From Anaerolineales bacterium (GTDB lineage: Bacteria > Chloroflexota > Anaerolineae > Anaerolineales > Villigracilaceae), in the NCBI GenBank assembly GCA_025938055.1, contig JAICQC010000242.1, positions 1 through 7,229 of the forward strand: a stretch of 7,229 bases of DNA. Direction: 5' to 3'. The notes under the pieces were generated by a model. The model was not told the origin of the DNA. It did no database searches and saw nothing but the letters and a program-made list of their open reading frames with translations. The translations under genes were made by a program, and so were the position numbers. Shown here piece by piece: positions 1-5,697 of this stretch (the stretch's first letter is position 1; every line of letters starts with the position of its first letter).

Positions 1-15
1 ATCGATTGTAAAAAA

Positions 16-858
16 TTAACCAATTGGTAGAAGACGGGAATGTTGGGCGCGGTCTGGGTCAGTAACGTGCATCAGACGACGAAGCCGGAAATAATGGGTG
101 GGAGTGTGCCCGGTAAATTCTTTGAAGTCTCGAATAAAATGAGATTGGTCATAGTAGCGGAATTGGTGTGCGACCAGCGTCCAATCGACGGGTTGGTTGG
201 GGTTTGTAAGATCTAAGATGTCCGCAAACCGATAGAGACGTCCCAACTCTTTCGGCGTACAACCGACCATTTGCTTGAACTGTACAATGAGGTGCTTTTG
301 ACTCATCCCCATACTTGTACTGAGTTCCCGAATCGACAGCGCACCATGGTGTCGGGCGATCTCTGCAATGGCATACTGCACCGCATTGAATCCTTGAGGA
401 GCTTCACACAGGCGAGCAAGGAGGAATTGTTCTAATAAAGCAAATCGTGCCTGAATGGTGGATGCCGCGTACAGTCTTTCACGGAGTTCTGCCGCGAATC
501 CTCCCCAGAGGATATCCAGCGATACAACCTGATTTTGCAACTCAGAAAGCGGTAATCCCAGAAAAGGATAAGCTCCCCCAGGCTTGAAGCACACACCAAT
601 GTACTGCGTATCCGATGGCCAGTCAACGATATGAAACGTACTCCACAAACCGAGTACCCAGCTTTCGGTAAGTGTTGCAAAAGGCTTGGTGTGATCTGCG
701 TCATAGACTTGGAAGCCACCGCCGAAATTGATTTTTAGGTCTGCGGTTGGTAGCGGTAGGATCTTTTCCCGAGTGTAGGGGCTAGAATCGTCTGGGCAAT
801 AGAAGCATTTGATATAGAAATTAAGTGGGAATGAAGGAGTATAAACAAGATAAGCCAT
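16..858 (-). CDS. AraC-family transcriptional regulator
   Basis: A 280-residue DNA-binding regulator, a usual length for the family. The C-terminal third carries the double helix-turn-helix: the first spans about residues 173-200 (LSIRELSTSMGMSQKHL, then a V-G-C-T-P turn) and the second about 225-256 (DWTLVAHQFRYYDQSHFIRD, ending in G-H-T-P-T-H-Y-F, the classic AraC/XylS signature). The N-terminal part (1-150) has the F-K-P-G-G-A-x-P-F-L-G motif at 91-101, which I associate with the DUF6597-type sensor region of AraC proteins; its ligand is unknown. The ATG at 856-858 is preceded by AAGGAT at a good distance. It follows the CYTH gene by 17 bases and is the last gene seen. Hand counts of a few 60-base lines give about 48-52% GC here against 57-63% in the carboxylase genes, so it may have a different history. 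Its target is not shown by the sequence; control of this operon is only a guess. Confidence 0.93.
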   Translation of the reverse strand: MAYLVYTPSFPLNFYIKCFYCPDDSSPYTREKILPLPTADLKINFGGGFQVYDADHTKPFATLTESWVLGLWSTFHIVDWPSDTQYIGVCFKPGGAYPFLGLPLSELQNQVVSLDILWGGFAAELRERLYAASTIQARFALLEQFLLARLCEAPQGFNAVQYAIAEIARHHGALSIRELSTSMGMSQKHLIVQFKQMVGCTPKELGRLYRFADILDLTNPNQPVDWTLVAHQFRYYDQSHFIRDFKEFTGHTPTHYFRLRRLMHVTDPDRAQHSRLLPIG

Positions 859-863
859 AGGAT

Positions 864-869
864 ATCCTT
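864..869 (-). promoter_or_regulatory. Ribosome binding site of the AraC-family gene
   Basis: AAGGAT on the minus strand ends 5 bases before the ATG at 856-858. It supports that start and lies entirely within the 17-base gap after the CYTH stop codon, so the regulator can be translated from the operon message. Confidence 0.6.
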
Positions 870-875
870 TTCTCG

Positions 876-1544
876 TCAGACATCCGCTGGATAGACTCCA
901 AGATGAGCTGCGTCAACTCTTATATTCGCAAAATTTGCAAAGGAAATATCCCGAAAAGATAAGTTCAGTGCTCTGTGCGCGCGTTCGAACAATGCATGGT
1001 AACTCGTCCCAATGGCAGTCTCCCAATTCAAATTCAGCTGATCAGCCACAGCGCGTATTGCTTCAATTGTCTCCCCTTCGATTTCGACAAAGTTTCCATA
1101 GGGTAATTCATCGAGCATGACAGAGATGAAACCTTCCGAAGGTCTATCTTCCTTTTCTGCGTAGTGCGGCAAAAAACCTTCGGGAAGTTGCATGGCATAC
1201 GTCATGCGATATTTTTCGTAATAGACCAGTTTTTCGTACCCAAGCGCTTCGAGGAAGCGCTTCGCCTTTTCAAAATCATCTACGCCAAATTCGATTTCTT
1301 CCCGGCTGAGAACTCCCTGCTCATTGGTGCTGGCACTCTTATAAGTGAATTTCGTGCTGGTATCACGCCGCAGACGGAGAACTCTGCCTTCCGCACGCAG
1401 AGGCGCGCCAGGCAGATCGAAGCGGATATTGGTTTCCAGCACTCGCTTCTGGGCCACGCGTGCACTCAACTTCTCCAGACGCGATTTGATCGGGTTCAGA
1501 TCACGGACGTAGAACTTGGCTTCGGTCTCCTGCCCGCCAGCCAT
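876..1544 (-). CDS. CYTH-domain protein (class IV adenylate cyclase / thiamine triphosphatase-like)
   Basis: A 222-residue member of the triphosphate tunnel metalloenzymes, which act on nucleotide or inorganic triphosphates inside a beta-barrel using divalent metal. The diagnostic E-x-E-x-K motif is present at residues 6-10 (ETEAK). Other charged tunnel positions follow: RVLRLRR (54-60), TYK (67-69), REEIEF (81-86), EKYR (110-113), D145 in VMLDELPYG, and FVEIEG (152-157). This pattern fits CyaB-like and ThTPase-like proteins; sequence alone does not separate cAMP synthesis from ThTP or tripolyphosphate hydrolysis. Between EKYRMTYA and the VMLDE strand there is an insertion of about 20 residues (118-140), and about 30 residues follow the usual end of the domain. 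The ATG shares one base with the TAA of the carrier-protein gene (TAATG) and has no good ribosome binding site of its own, so translation is probably coupled. Confidence 0.88.
   Translation of the reverse strand: MAGGQETEAKFYVRDLNPIKSRLEKLSARVAQKRVLETNIRFDLPGAPLRAEGRVLRLRRDTSTKFTYKSASTNEQGVLSREEIEFGVDDFEKAKRFLEALGYEKLVYYEKYRMTYAMQLPEGFLPHYAEKEDRPSEGFISVMLDELPYGNFVEIEGETIEAIRAVADQLNLNWETAIGTSYHALFERAHRALNLSFRDISFANFANIRVDAAHLGVYPADV
888..916 (-). promoter_or_regulatory. Weak candidate promoter for the AraC-family gene
   Basis: On the minus strand TTGACG (911-916) is followed after exactly 17 bases by TATCCA (888-893). The -35 box is near consensus, but the -10 box matches only its first three bases. 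It lies inside the last codons of the CYTH gene and would start transcription about 20 bases before the AraC-family ATG. This spacing fits an internal promoter for the regulator, but such matches also arise by chance. Confidence 0.22.
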
Positions 1545-2041
1545 TACATGATGCTCAGCAATGTTTGTCTTTGCTCGACGGTTTCACCTGATTTAACGCG
1601 TATACGTCCCACCGTCCCATCGCGCGGTGCCTTGAGCTCATTCTGCATCTTCATCGATTCGAGGATCAGCAGCACCTGACCCTTTTGGATCTGCTGACCT
1701 TCCTCCACGGGAATCGTCACAACCAGACCAGGCATCGGCGCCCTGAGCAGGAATTCGCCGGTCTCCGCCACCCCGCCACCCGCCGCGCTGCGCAGTCTTT
1801 TTTCGCGTTCGTCCTCCACCGTCACGGGATAGAGGCGCCCGCGTATCAGCACCTGCCAATTTTCATCACCTTGTGCCACATACGACTCGTGCGACTTGCC
1901 GTCCACGATCAGTGAATAGACCGGCTGCCCACTGACAGACTCAAAATCCACCTCATACACCTTACCATCCACGCTAACGTGCTTTTCGTCGATGATCTCG
2001 ACAAGGAATTGTTTATTGTCAACCGTCGTAATATATTTCAT
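1544..2041 (-). CDS. accB: Biotin carboxyl carrier protein of acyl-CoA carboxylase
   Basis: A 165-residue carrier that holds covalently attached biotin and shuttles the carboxyl group from the biotin carboxylase to the carboxyltransferase. The C-terminal 70 residues are a biotinyl domain: APMPGLV (101-107), VEEGQQIQKGQVLLILESMKM with the biotinylated lysine expected at K131, then NELKAPRDGTV and V-K-S-G-E-T-V. The N-terminal half (about 1-80) is a beta-rich region ending in RLYPVTVEDERE, reminiscent of the subunit-contact region in fused propionyl- or methylcrotonyl-CoA carboxylase alpha chains rather than of E. coli AccB. A short G/A-rich linker (85-95) joins the two. I place the start at the ATG at 2039-2041 (MKYITTVDNK), with GAGAT about 6 bases upstream. 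The open frame continues upstream to 2113, but that extension is hydrophilic and overlaps the biotin carboxylase gene. The gap to that gene is 38 bases. Confidence 0.93.
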   Translation of the reverse strand: MKYITTVDNKQFLVEIIDEKHVSVDGKVYEVDFESVSGQPVYSLIVDGKSHESYVAQGDENWQVLIRGRLYPVTVEDEREKRLRSAAGGGVAETGEFLLRAPMPGLVVTIPVEEGQQIQKGQVLLILESMKMQNELKAPRDGTVGRIRVKSGETVEQRQTLLSIM

Positions 2042-2079
2042 ATATTTATCTCTATGCTTGCTTTCCTTGAACGCGGGTT

Positions 2080-3588
2080 TTACCTGTGCATCCTCTCCCA
2101 GCGACCCACCCATTTCCAGTTGCTGGTATCGCGTTCGTTGCGGTTGACAATGTTGGCGGAACGTTCGGTCTCGCGGTGCGCCACCAGTGTCGCAAGGATT
2201 GCTGCGGTCTCCGCATAGGCATCTTTGCCATCGCCTGCGTCATCCATGGAGAAGCGTTCCTCCACAAAACGTGTGTCGTACTGCCCACCCATAAAGCGAT
2301 GTGAATCCATCATGGTCTGGTGGAACGGGATGTTCGTCCGCACACCGACGATGCGATATTCCTCGAGTGCGCGCCGCATACGCAGGATAGCCTGTGCGCG
2401 CGTCTCGCCCAATACGATTAGTTTGGCGATCATCGGGTCATAAAACGGGGTGATCTCAAAGCCAGGATAGACGCCTGTGTCTACACGCACGCCAGGACCC
2501 GTTGGAATGAGACTATGGGTAATGCGTCCCGTGGACGGCAGGAAGTTGTTATACGGATCCTCGGCGTTGATTCGGCACTCGATCGCGTGCCCATTGAACT
2601 TGATATCCGCCTGTTCGTAGCTCAGCGTCCGCCCCCGCGCCACCCGAATTTGTTCCTTGACGATATCCACGCCTGTGATCATCTCGGTGACCGGATGTTC
2701 CACTTGCAGGCGTGTGTTCATCTCGAGAAAATAAAAGTTCTTGTCCTTGTCAATTAAAAATTCGATCGTTCCTGCGTTGACATAGTCCACTGCCTTGGCA
2801 GCTTTCACCGCGACACCGCCCATGATCTCCCGCATTTCGTCGTCGAGCGCCGGTGAGAGCGCCTCCTCCAACAATTTCTGATGTCGCCGCTGCAGGGAGC
2901 ATTCACGTTCCCCCAGGTGGATCACATTGCCATGTGTATCCGCCAGGATCTGGATTTCGATGTGCCGCGCCCCTTCGACCAGCTTTTCCAGATAGACATT
3001 CCCATCGCCAAACGCGGATTCCGCCTCGCGCCGCGCGGACTGCAGGAGGGTCGGCATTTCCTCCAGGTTTTTCACTTCCCGCATCCCTTTGCCACCGCCG
3101 CCCGCCGTCGCCTTGATGAGGAGTGGGAACCCGATCTGAGGAGCTGCCTTGAGCAGTTCCTCATCCGTTAAATTGCCCACATCTTCTGTGCCAGGCACGA
3201 CCGGCACCCCTGCTTTGATCACTGTCGCGCGCGCCTCAGCTTTATCACCCATCGCGGCAATCGACGATGGTTTGGGTCCAATAAAGGCAATGCCTGTATC
3301 CGCGCACGCCTGAGCAAAATCATCCCGTTCCGCCAGAAATCCATAACCAGGGTGGACGGCATCTGCGCCGCACTTGCGCGCAATGTCGATGATCTTATCT
3401 GCACGCAAATACGATTCGCGGGAGGGAGCAGGTCCAAGCAAGTAGGCTTCATCCGCGTAACGGACGTGCAGCGCACGCCGGTCTGCTTCCGAATACACAG
3501 CGACAGTATCGATCCCCAGCTCGCGGCAGGCGCGGATGATGCGTACGGCGATCTCCCCACGGTTGGCAACCAAAACTTTTTTGAACAT
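2080..3588 (-). CDS. accC: Biotin carboxylase subunit of acyl-CoA carboxylase
   Basis: A 502-residue cytoplasmic ATP-grasp enzyme that carboxylates biotin on the carrier protein, using ATP and bicarbonate. The N-terminal domain opens with KVLVANRGEIAVRIIRA. The ATP-grasp domain has K116, K159, the glycine-rich loop GGGGKGM (163-169), E201, the ERECSLQRRHQK segment (227-238) and E276. The catalytic group FLEMNTRLQVEHPVTE (287-302) includes E289, N291, R293, Q295 and E297; R339 lies in HAIECRINAEDP. These match the catalytic and bicarbonate- or ATP-binding residues known from E. coli AccC within one position. The tail (450-502) is longer than in E. coli (about 449 residues) and ends in SNWKWVGRWERMHR, a pattern I associate with acyl-CoA carboxylase alpha subunits. 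The start is supported by GGAGGT just upstream. The carrier-protein gene follows after 38 bases. Confidence 0.97.
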   Translation of the reverse strand: MFKKVLVANRGEIAVRIIRACRELGIDTVAVYSEADRRALHVRYADEAYLLGPAPSRESYLRADKIIDIARKCGADAVHPGYGFLAERDDFAQACADTGIAFIGPKPSSIAAMGDKAEARATVIKAGVPVVPGTEDVGNLTDEELLKAAPQIGFPLLIKATAGGGGKGMREVKNLEEMPTLLQSARREAESAFGDGNVYLEKLVEGARHIEIQILADTHGNVIHLGERECSLQRRHQKLLEEALSPALDDEMREIMGGVAVKAAKAVDYVNAGTIEFLIDKDKNFYFLEMNTRLQVEHPVTEMITGVDIVKEQIRVARGRTLSYEQADIKFNGHAIECRINAEDPYNNFLPSTGRITHSLIPTGPGVRVDTGVYPGFEITPFYDPMIAKLIVLGETRAQAILRMRRALEEYRIVGVRTNIPFHQTMMDSHRFMGGQYDTRFVEERFSMDDAGDGKDAYAETAAILATLVAHRETERSANIVNRNERDTSNWKWVGRWERMHR

Positions 3589-3591
3589 GAA

Positions 3592-3597
3592 ACCTCC
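3592..3597 (-). promoter_or_regulatory. Strong ribosome binding site of the biotin carboxylase gene
   Basis: GGAGGT on the minus strand, 3 bases before the ATG at 3586-3588. It is the best Shine-Dalgarno match in the window, though closer to the start than is usual. It lies just downstream, in transcript order, of the heptamer palindrome, so folding of that element could affect access to it. Confidence 0.65.
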
Positions 3598-3600
3598 AGG

Positions 3601-3666
3601 AGTGCCAGGTTTCAGGTATCAGGTTCCACGTGACACAAACCTGATACTTGGCACCTGACACTTGAC
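3601..3666. repeat. Imperfect palindrome made of 7-base units
   Basis: This fills most of the gap between the carboxylase beta subunit and biotin carboxylase genes. The arms are 3601-3625 and 3638-3662; 21 of 25 positions pair, and the inner 10 pair perfectly (GTATCAGGTT at 3616-3625 with AACCTGATAC at 3638-3647). The loop is 12 bases and contains CACGTG (3627-3632). Read on the plus strand, the right side is four consecutive heptamers, ACCTGAT, ACTTGGC, ACCTGAC and ACTTGAC (3639-3666). The left side is GTGCCAG, GTTTCAG and GTATCAG (3602-3622), the same unit inverted. In RNA it would form a long hairpin. There is no T-run after it, so it is not a typical terminator. It resembles the short tandem heptamer repeats known from cyanobacteria in form, not in sequence. 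Confidence 0.85.
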
Positions 3667-3671
3667 ACCGT

Positions 3672-5219
3672 TTAGAGTGGAATATTTCCGTGCTTCTTCG
3701 CCGGGTTGGCATCGCGCTTGTTGCTCAGCATTTCGAGGGCATTGATCAGGCGGGGGCGCGTCTCTTTGGGCTCGACGACATCATCGATATAACCGCGTTC
3801 TGCCGCGACATACGGGCTGGCAAATTTCTCACGGTATTCGGCAACCAGTTCTGCTTTCTTCCTGACCGGGTCTTCTGCCTTCTCCAGCTCCTTGCGGAAG
3901 ATAATGTTCACCGCGCCGTCGGGTCCCATGACCGCGATCTCCGCCGAGGGCCAGGCGAGGTTCAGGTCGCTGCGGATGTGCTTCGATGACATCACACAAT
4001 AAGCGCCGCCATACGCCTTGCGCGTGATCACCGTCAGCTTGGGTACAGTCGCTTCGCAGTAGGCGTAGAGCAGTTTCGCACCCGAACGGATGATGCCGTG
4101 ATGTTCCTGGTTGGTTCCCGGCAAAAAGCCCGGTACATCTTCGAATGTGATAATCGGTATATTGAACGAATCGCAGAAGCGCACAAAGCGCGCGCCTTTT
4201 TCACTGGCATCGATATCCAGAACACCTGCCAGAACCGCAGGCTGGTTCGCCACAATCCCCACCGAGTGTCCACCCAAACGCGCAAAGCCCACCACAATAT
4301 TGGCTGCATAATTCTCATGGATCTCGAAGAACTGCCCGCCATCCACGATCATGCGGATCGCTTCCTTAATATCATACGGTTTGTTGGGGTCGTCGGGAAT
4401 AATGGTATCCAGCCGCTCATCCATGCGGAGCGGATCATCCCCCAACATGAACGGTGGGTCCTCCATGTTGTTCTGTGGGAGGTACATCAGCAATTTGCGG
4501 ATCAGATACAGCGTATCCGCCTCGCTGTCTGCCGCCACGTGGCAAACGCCAGATTTCTCCGAGTGCACGCTGGCGCCGCCAAGATCCTCGAACGAAACCT
4601 CTTCATGTGTGACTGCCTTCACCACATCGGGTCCGGTCACGAACATGTAGGAGGTATTGCGCGTCATAAAAATGAAATCGGTCAGCGCGGGCGAGTACAC
4701 AGCGCCGCCTGCACATGGTCCCATGATGGCTGAAATCTGCGGGATTACGCCCGACGCCAGCGTATTGCGCAGAAAAATATCGGCATAGCCGCCCAGCGCA
4801 ACAACACCTTCCTGGATGCGCGCGCCGCCCGAATCATTCAAACCGATCATCGGCGCGCCGTTCTTCATCGCCAGATCCATAACCTTGCAGATCTTCTCGG
4901 CATGAACTTCGCCCAGGCTGCCGCCAAAAACCGTGAAATCCTGTGAGAAGACGTATACCAGCCGCCCTTCAATCGTGCCCCAGCCTGTGACAACCGAATC
5001 ACTCATGAATTTCTGTCCGTTCAGGTTGAAGTCATGGGTGCGGTGCTGGACGAAGGCATCCAGTTCACGGAACGACCCTTTGTCCAGCAGAAGGTCAATG
5101 CGCTCACGGGCGGTTAAACGTCCCTTCTTATGCTGGGCATCAATCCGTTCCTGGCCTCCGCCCAGGCGCGACCTGGCTTTATGCTCACGCAGAGTCTTAA
5201 TATTCGTTTGGTTGCTCAT
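3672..5219 (-). CDS. pccB: Acyl-CoA carboxylase carboxyltransferase (beta) subunit, PccB type
   Basis: A 515-residue carboxyltransferase, usual for the single-chain PccB/AccD5 family; both crotonase-like halves are in one chain. It moves the carboxyl group from carboxybiotin to an acyl-CoA. The N-terminal half has [23 protein letters not shown], a first oxyanion-hole region [11 protein letters not shown] and [13 protein letters not shown]. The C-terminal half has [30 protein letters not shown] and [16 protein letters not shown]. The residue after GGAY, which tunes acyl-CoA choice in this family (Asp in propionyl-CoA enzymes), is Cys408 here, so the substrate is open: propionyl-CoA, acetyl-CoA or both. 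I chose the ATG at 5217-5219, preceded by GAGGA, over an in-frame GTG at 5226-5228 that adds three residues. Either start overlaps the 3' end of the upstream membrane-protein gene. Biotin carboxylase follows after the palindromic gap. Methylmalonyl-CoA decarboxylase alpha is a relative but is unlikely with a biotin carboxylase next door. Confidence 0.95.
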   Translation of the reverse strand: MSNQTNIKTLREHKARSRLGGGQERIDAQHKKGRLTARERIDLLLDKGSFRELDAFVQHRTHDFNLNGQKFMSDSVVTGWGTIEGRLVYVFSQDFTVFGGSLGEVHAEKICKVMDLAMKNGAPMIGLNDSGGARIQEGVVALGGYADIFLRNTLASGVIPQISAIMGPCAGGAVYSPALTDFIFMTRNTSYMFVTGPDVVKAVTHEEVSFEDLGGASVHSEKSGVCHVAADSEADTLYLIRKLLMYLPQNNMEDPPFMLGDDPLRMDERLDTIIPDDPNKPYDIKEAIRMIVDGGQFFEIHENYAANIVVGFARLGGHSVGIVANQPAVLAGVLDIDASEKGARFVRFCDSFNIPIITFEDVPGFLPGTNQEHHGIIRSGAKLLYAYCEATVPKLTVITRKAYGGAYCVMSSKHIRSDLNLAWPSAEIAVMGPDGAVNIIFRKELEKAEDPVRKKAELVAEYREKFASPYVAAERGYIDDVVEPKETRPRLINALEMLSNKRDANPAKKHGNIPL

Positions 5220-5625
5220 GTTCCTCACTTCTGATGAAAAATTCTCGGGTCTTCCGGTTGAGTGCGCTAATGAACGTTACAATCAACAACAGGGTGGTAA
5301 CGATCAATGCAAACGCGACGTTGGGCCTCGGTGATTCAAAGAATAACCTCTCGACCCAGTATTGGATCATCCATACAGACATGAATGCCGGAATCGCAAG
5401 CCGGATCCACAACCTTCCGCTGAATATCCCCCACAGGAGCACGATCCCTACAACGATCCAGCCTGCTCCCGTTATGGACAGATAAAGCGGGCTGAGGCGC
5501 GCCTCGAACTCCTCCAGCACATTCCACCAGCGCAGCGCGGCGAGCAGCCTGACTGCTCCCCACGCTGATAGGCTTAACACCAGCCATAGGAGCAGGGTTA
5601 CACCAAAAGGTCGCTTTTGAGGCAT
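5197..5625 (-). CDS. Small four-helix membrane protein, unknown function
   Basis: A 142-residue hydrophobic protein that I do not recognise as any named family. Four membrane segments are visible at about 8-30, 47-69, 72-94 and 102-122, with a basic N-terminus (MPQKRP) and a charged C-terminal tail ([19 protein letters not shown]). An aromatic patch ([17 protein letters not shown], 32-48) lies between helices 1 and 2, and tryptophans are frequent. No catalytic motif, metal-binding cluster or signal-peptidase site is apparent. The start is the ATG at 5623-5625, with only a weak purine-rich site upstream (GAGAATCC). The last 23 bases overlap the start of the carboxyltransferase gene, suggesting coupled translation. 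It lies 52 bases downstream of the large membrane protein. Whether it has any link to the carboxylase or is merely cotranscribed cannot be told from the sequence. Confidence 0.8.
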   Translation of the reverse strand: MPQKRPFGVTLLLWLVLSLSAWGAVRLLAALRWWNVLEEFEARLSPLYLSITGAGWIVVGIVLLWGIFSGRLWIRLAIPAFMSVWMIQYWVERLFFESPRPNVAFALIVTTLLLIVTFISALNRKTREFFIRSEEHEQPNEY

Positions 5626-5662
5626 GGATTCTCATTCCATAAAGGTAACAGGATTCGGACAG

Positions 5663-5697
5663 GCGCGCCGCGAGGCGTCAGTCCTCCTCCGGCGCGC
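5663..5697. repeat. GC-rich inverted repeat spanning the stop codon of the large membrane protein
   Basis: GCGCGCCG (5663-5670) pairs with CGGCGCGC (5690-5697), and after one bulged base GAGG (5672-5675) pairs with CCTC (5686-5689). This gives a 12-pair stem with a 10-base loop that contains the TGA stop (5678-5680). In transcript direction it is followed by CTGTCC, not a T-run, so it is not an intrinsic terminator. It may be a message-processing or stability element, or simply GC-rich coding sequence. Confidence 0.4.

Noticed and set aside
9..28. Terminator after the AraC-family gene: palindrome ACCAATTGGT followed by TAATTTTTT
   Set aside because: The palindrome has no loop and is AT-centred, so it cannot form a stable hairpin; the T-run alone is not enough, and the window ends here.
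1164..1679. A 171-codon open frame on the plus strand
   Set aside because: Antisense to the CYTH and carrier-protein genes, crossing their junction, with no recognisable motif.
2042..2113. Extending the carrier protein upstream to a start at 2113
   Set aside because: The added 24 residues are hydrophilic and overlap the biotin carboxylase gene; the MKYITTVDNK start looks like the natural beginning of the domain.
2080..2113. A frameshift that broke a fused alpha subunit into two genes
   Set aside because: Biotin carboxylase ends in a tail pattern typical of separate subunits, and the carrier has its own start and plausible ribosome binding site, so two intact genes fit better.
3627..3632. 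CACGTG as a regulator-binding site by itself
   Set aside because: A six-base palindrome is common by chance; it is better described as part of the loop of the larger heptamer palindrome.
4098..4733. A 211-codon open frame on the plus strand
   Set aside because: Antisense to the strongly conserved carboxyltransferase gene; no domain, and Ile/His/Arg-rich as expected of a shadow frame.
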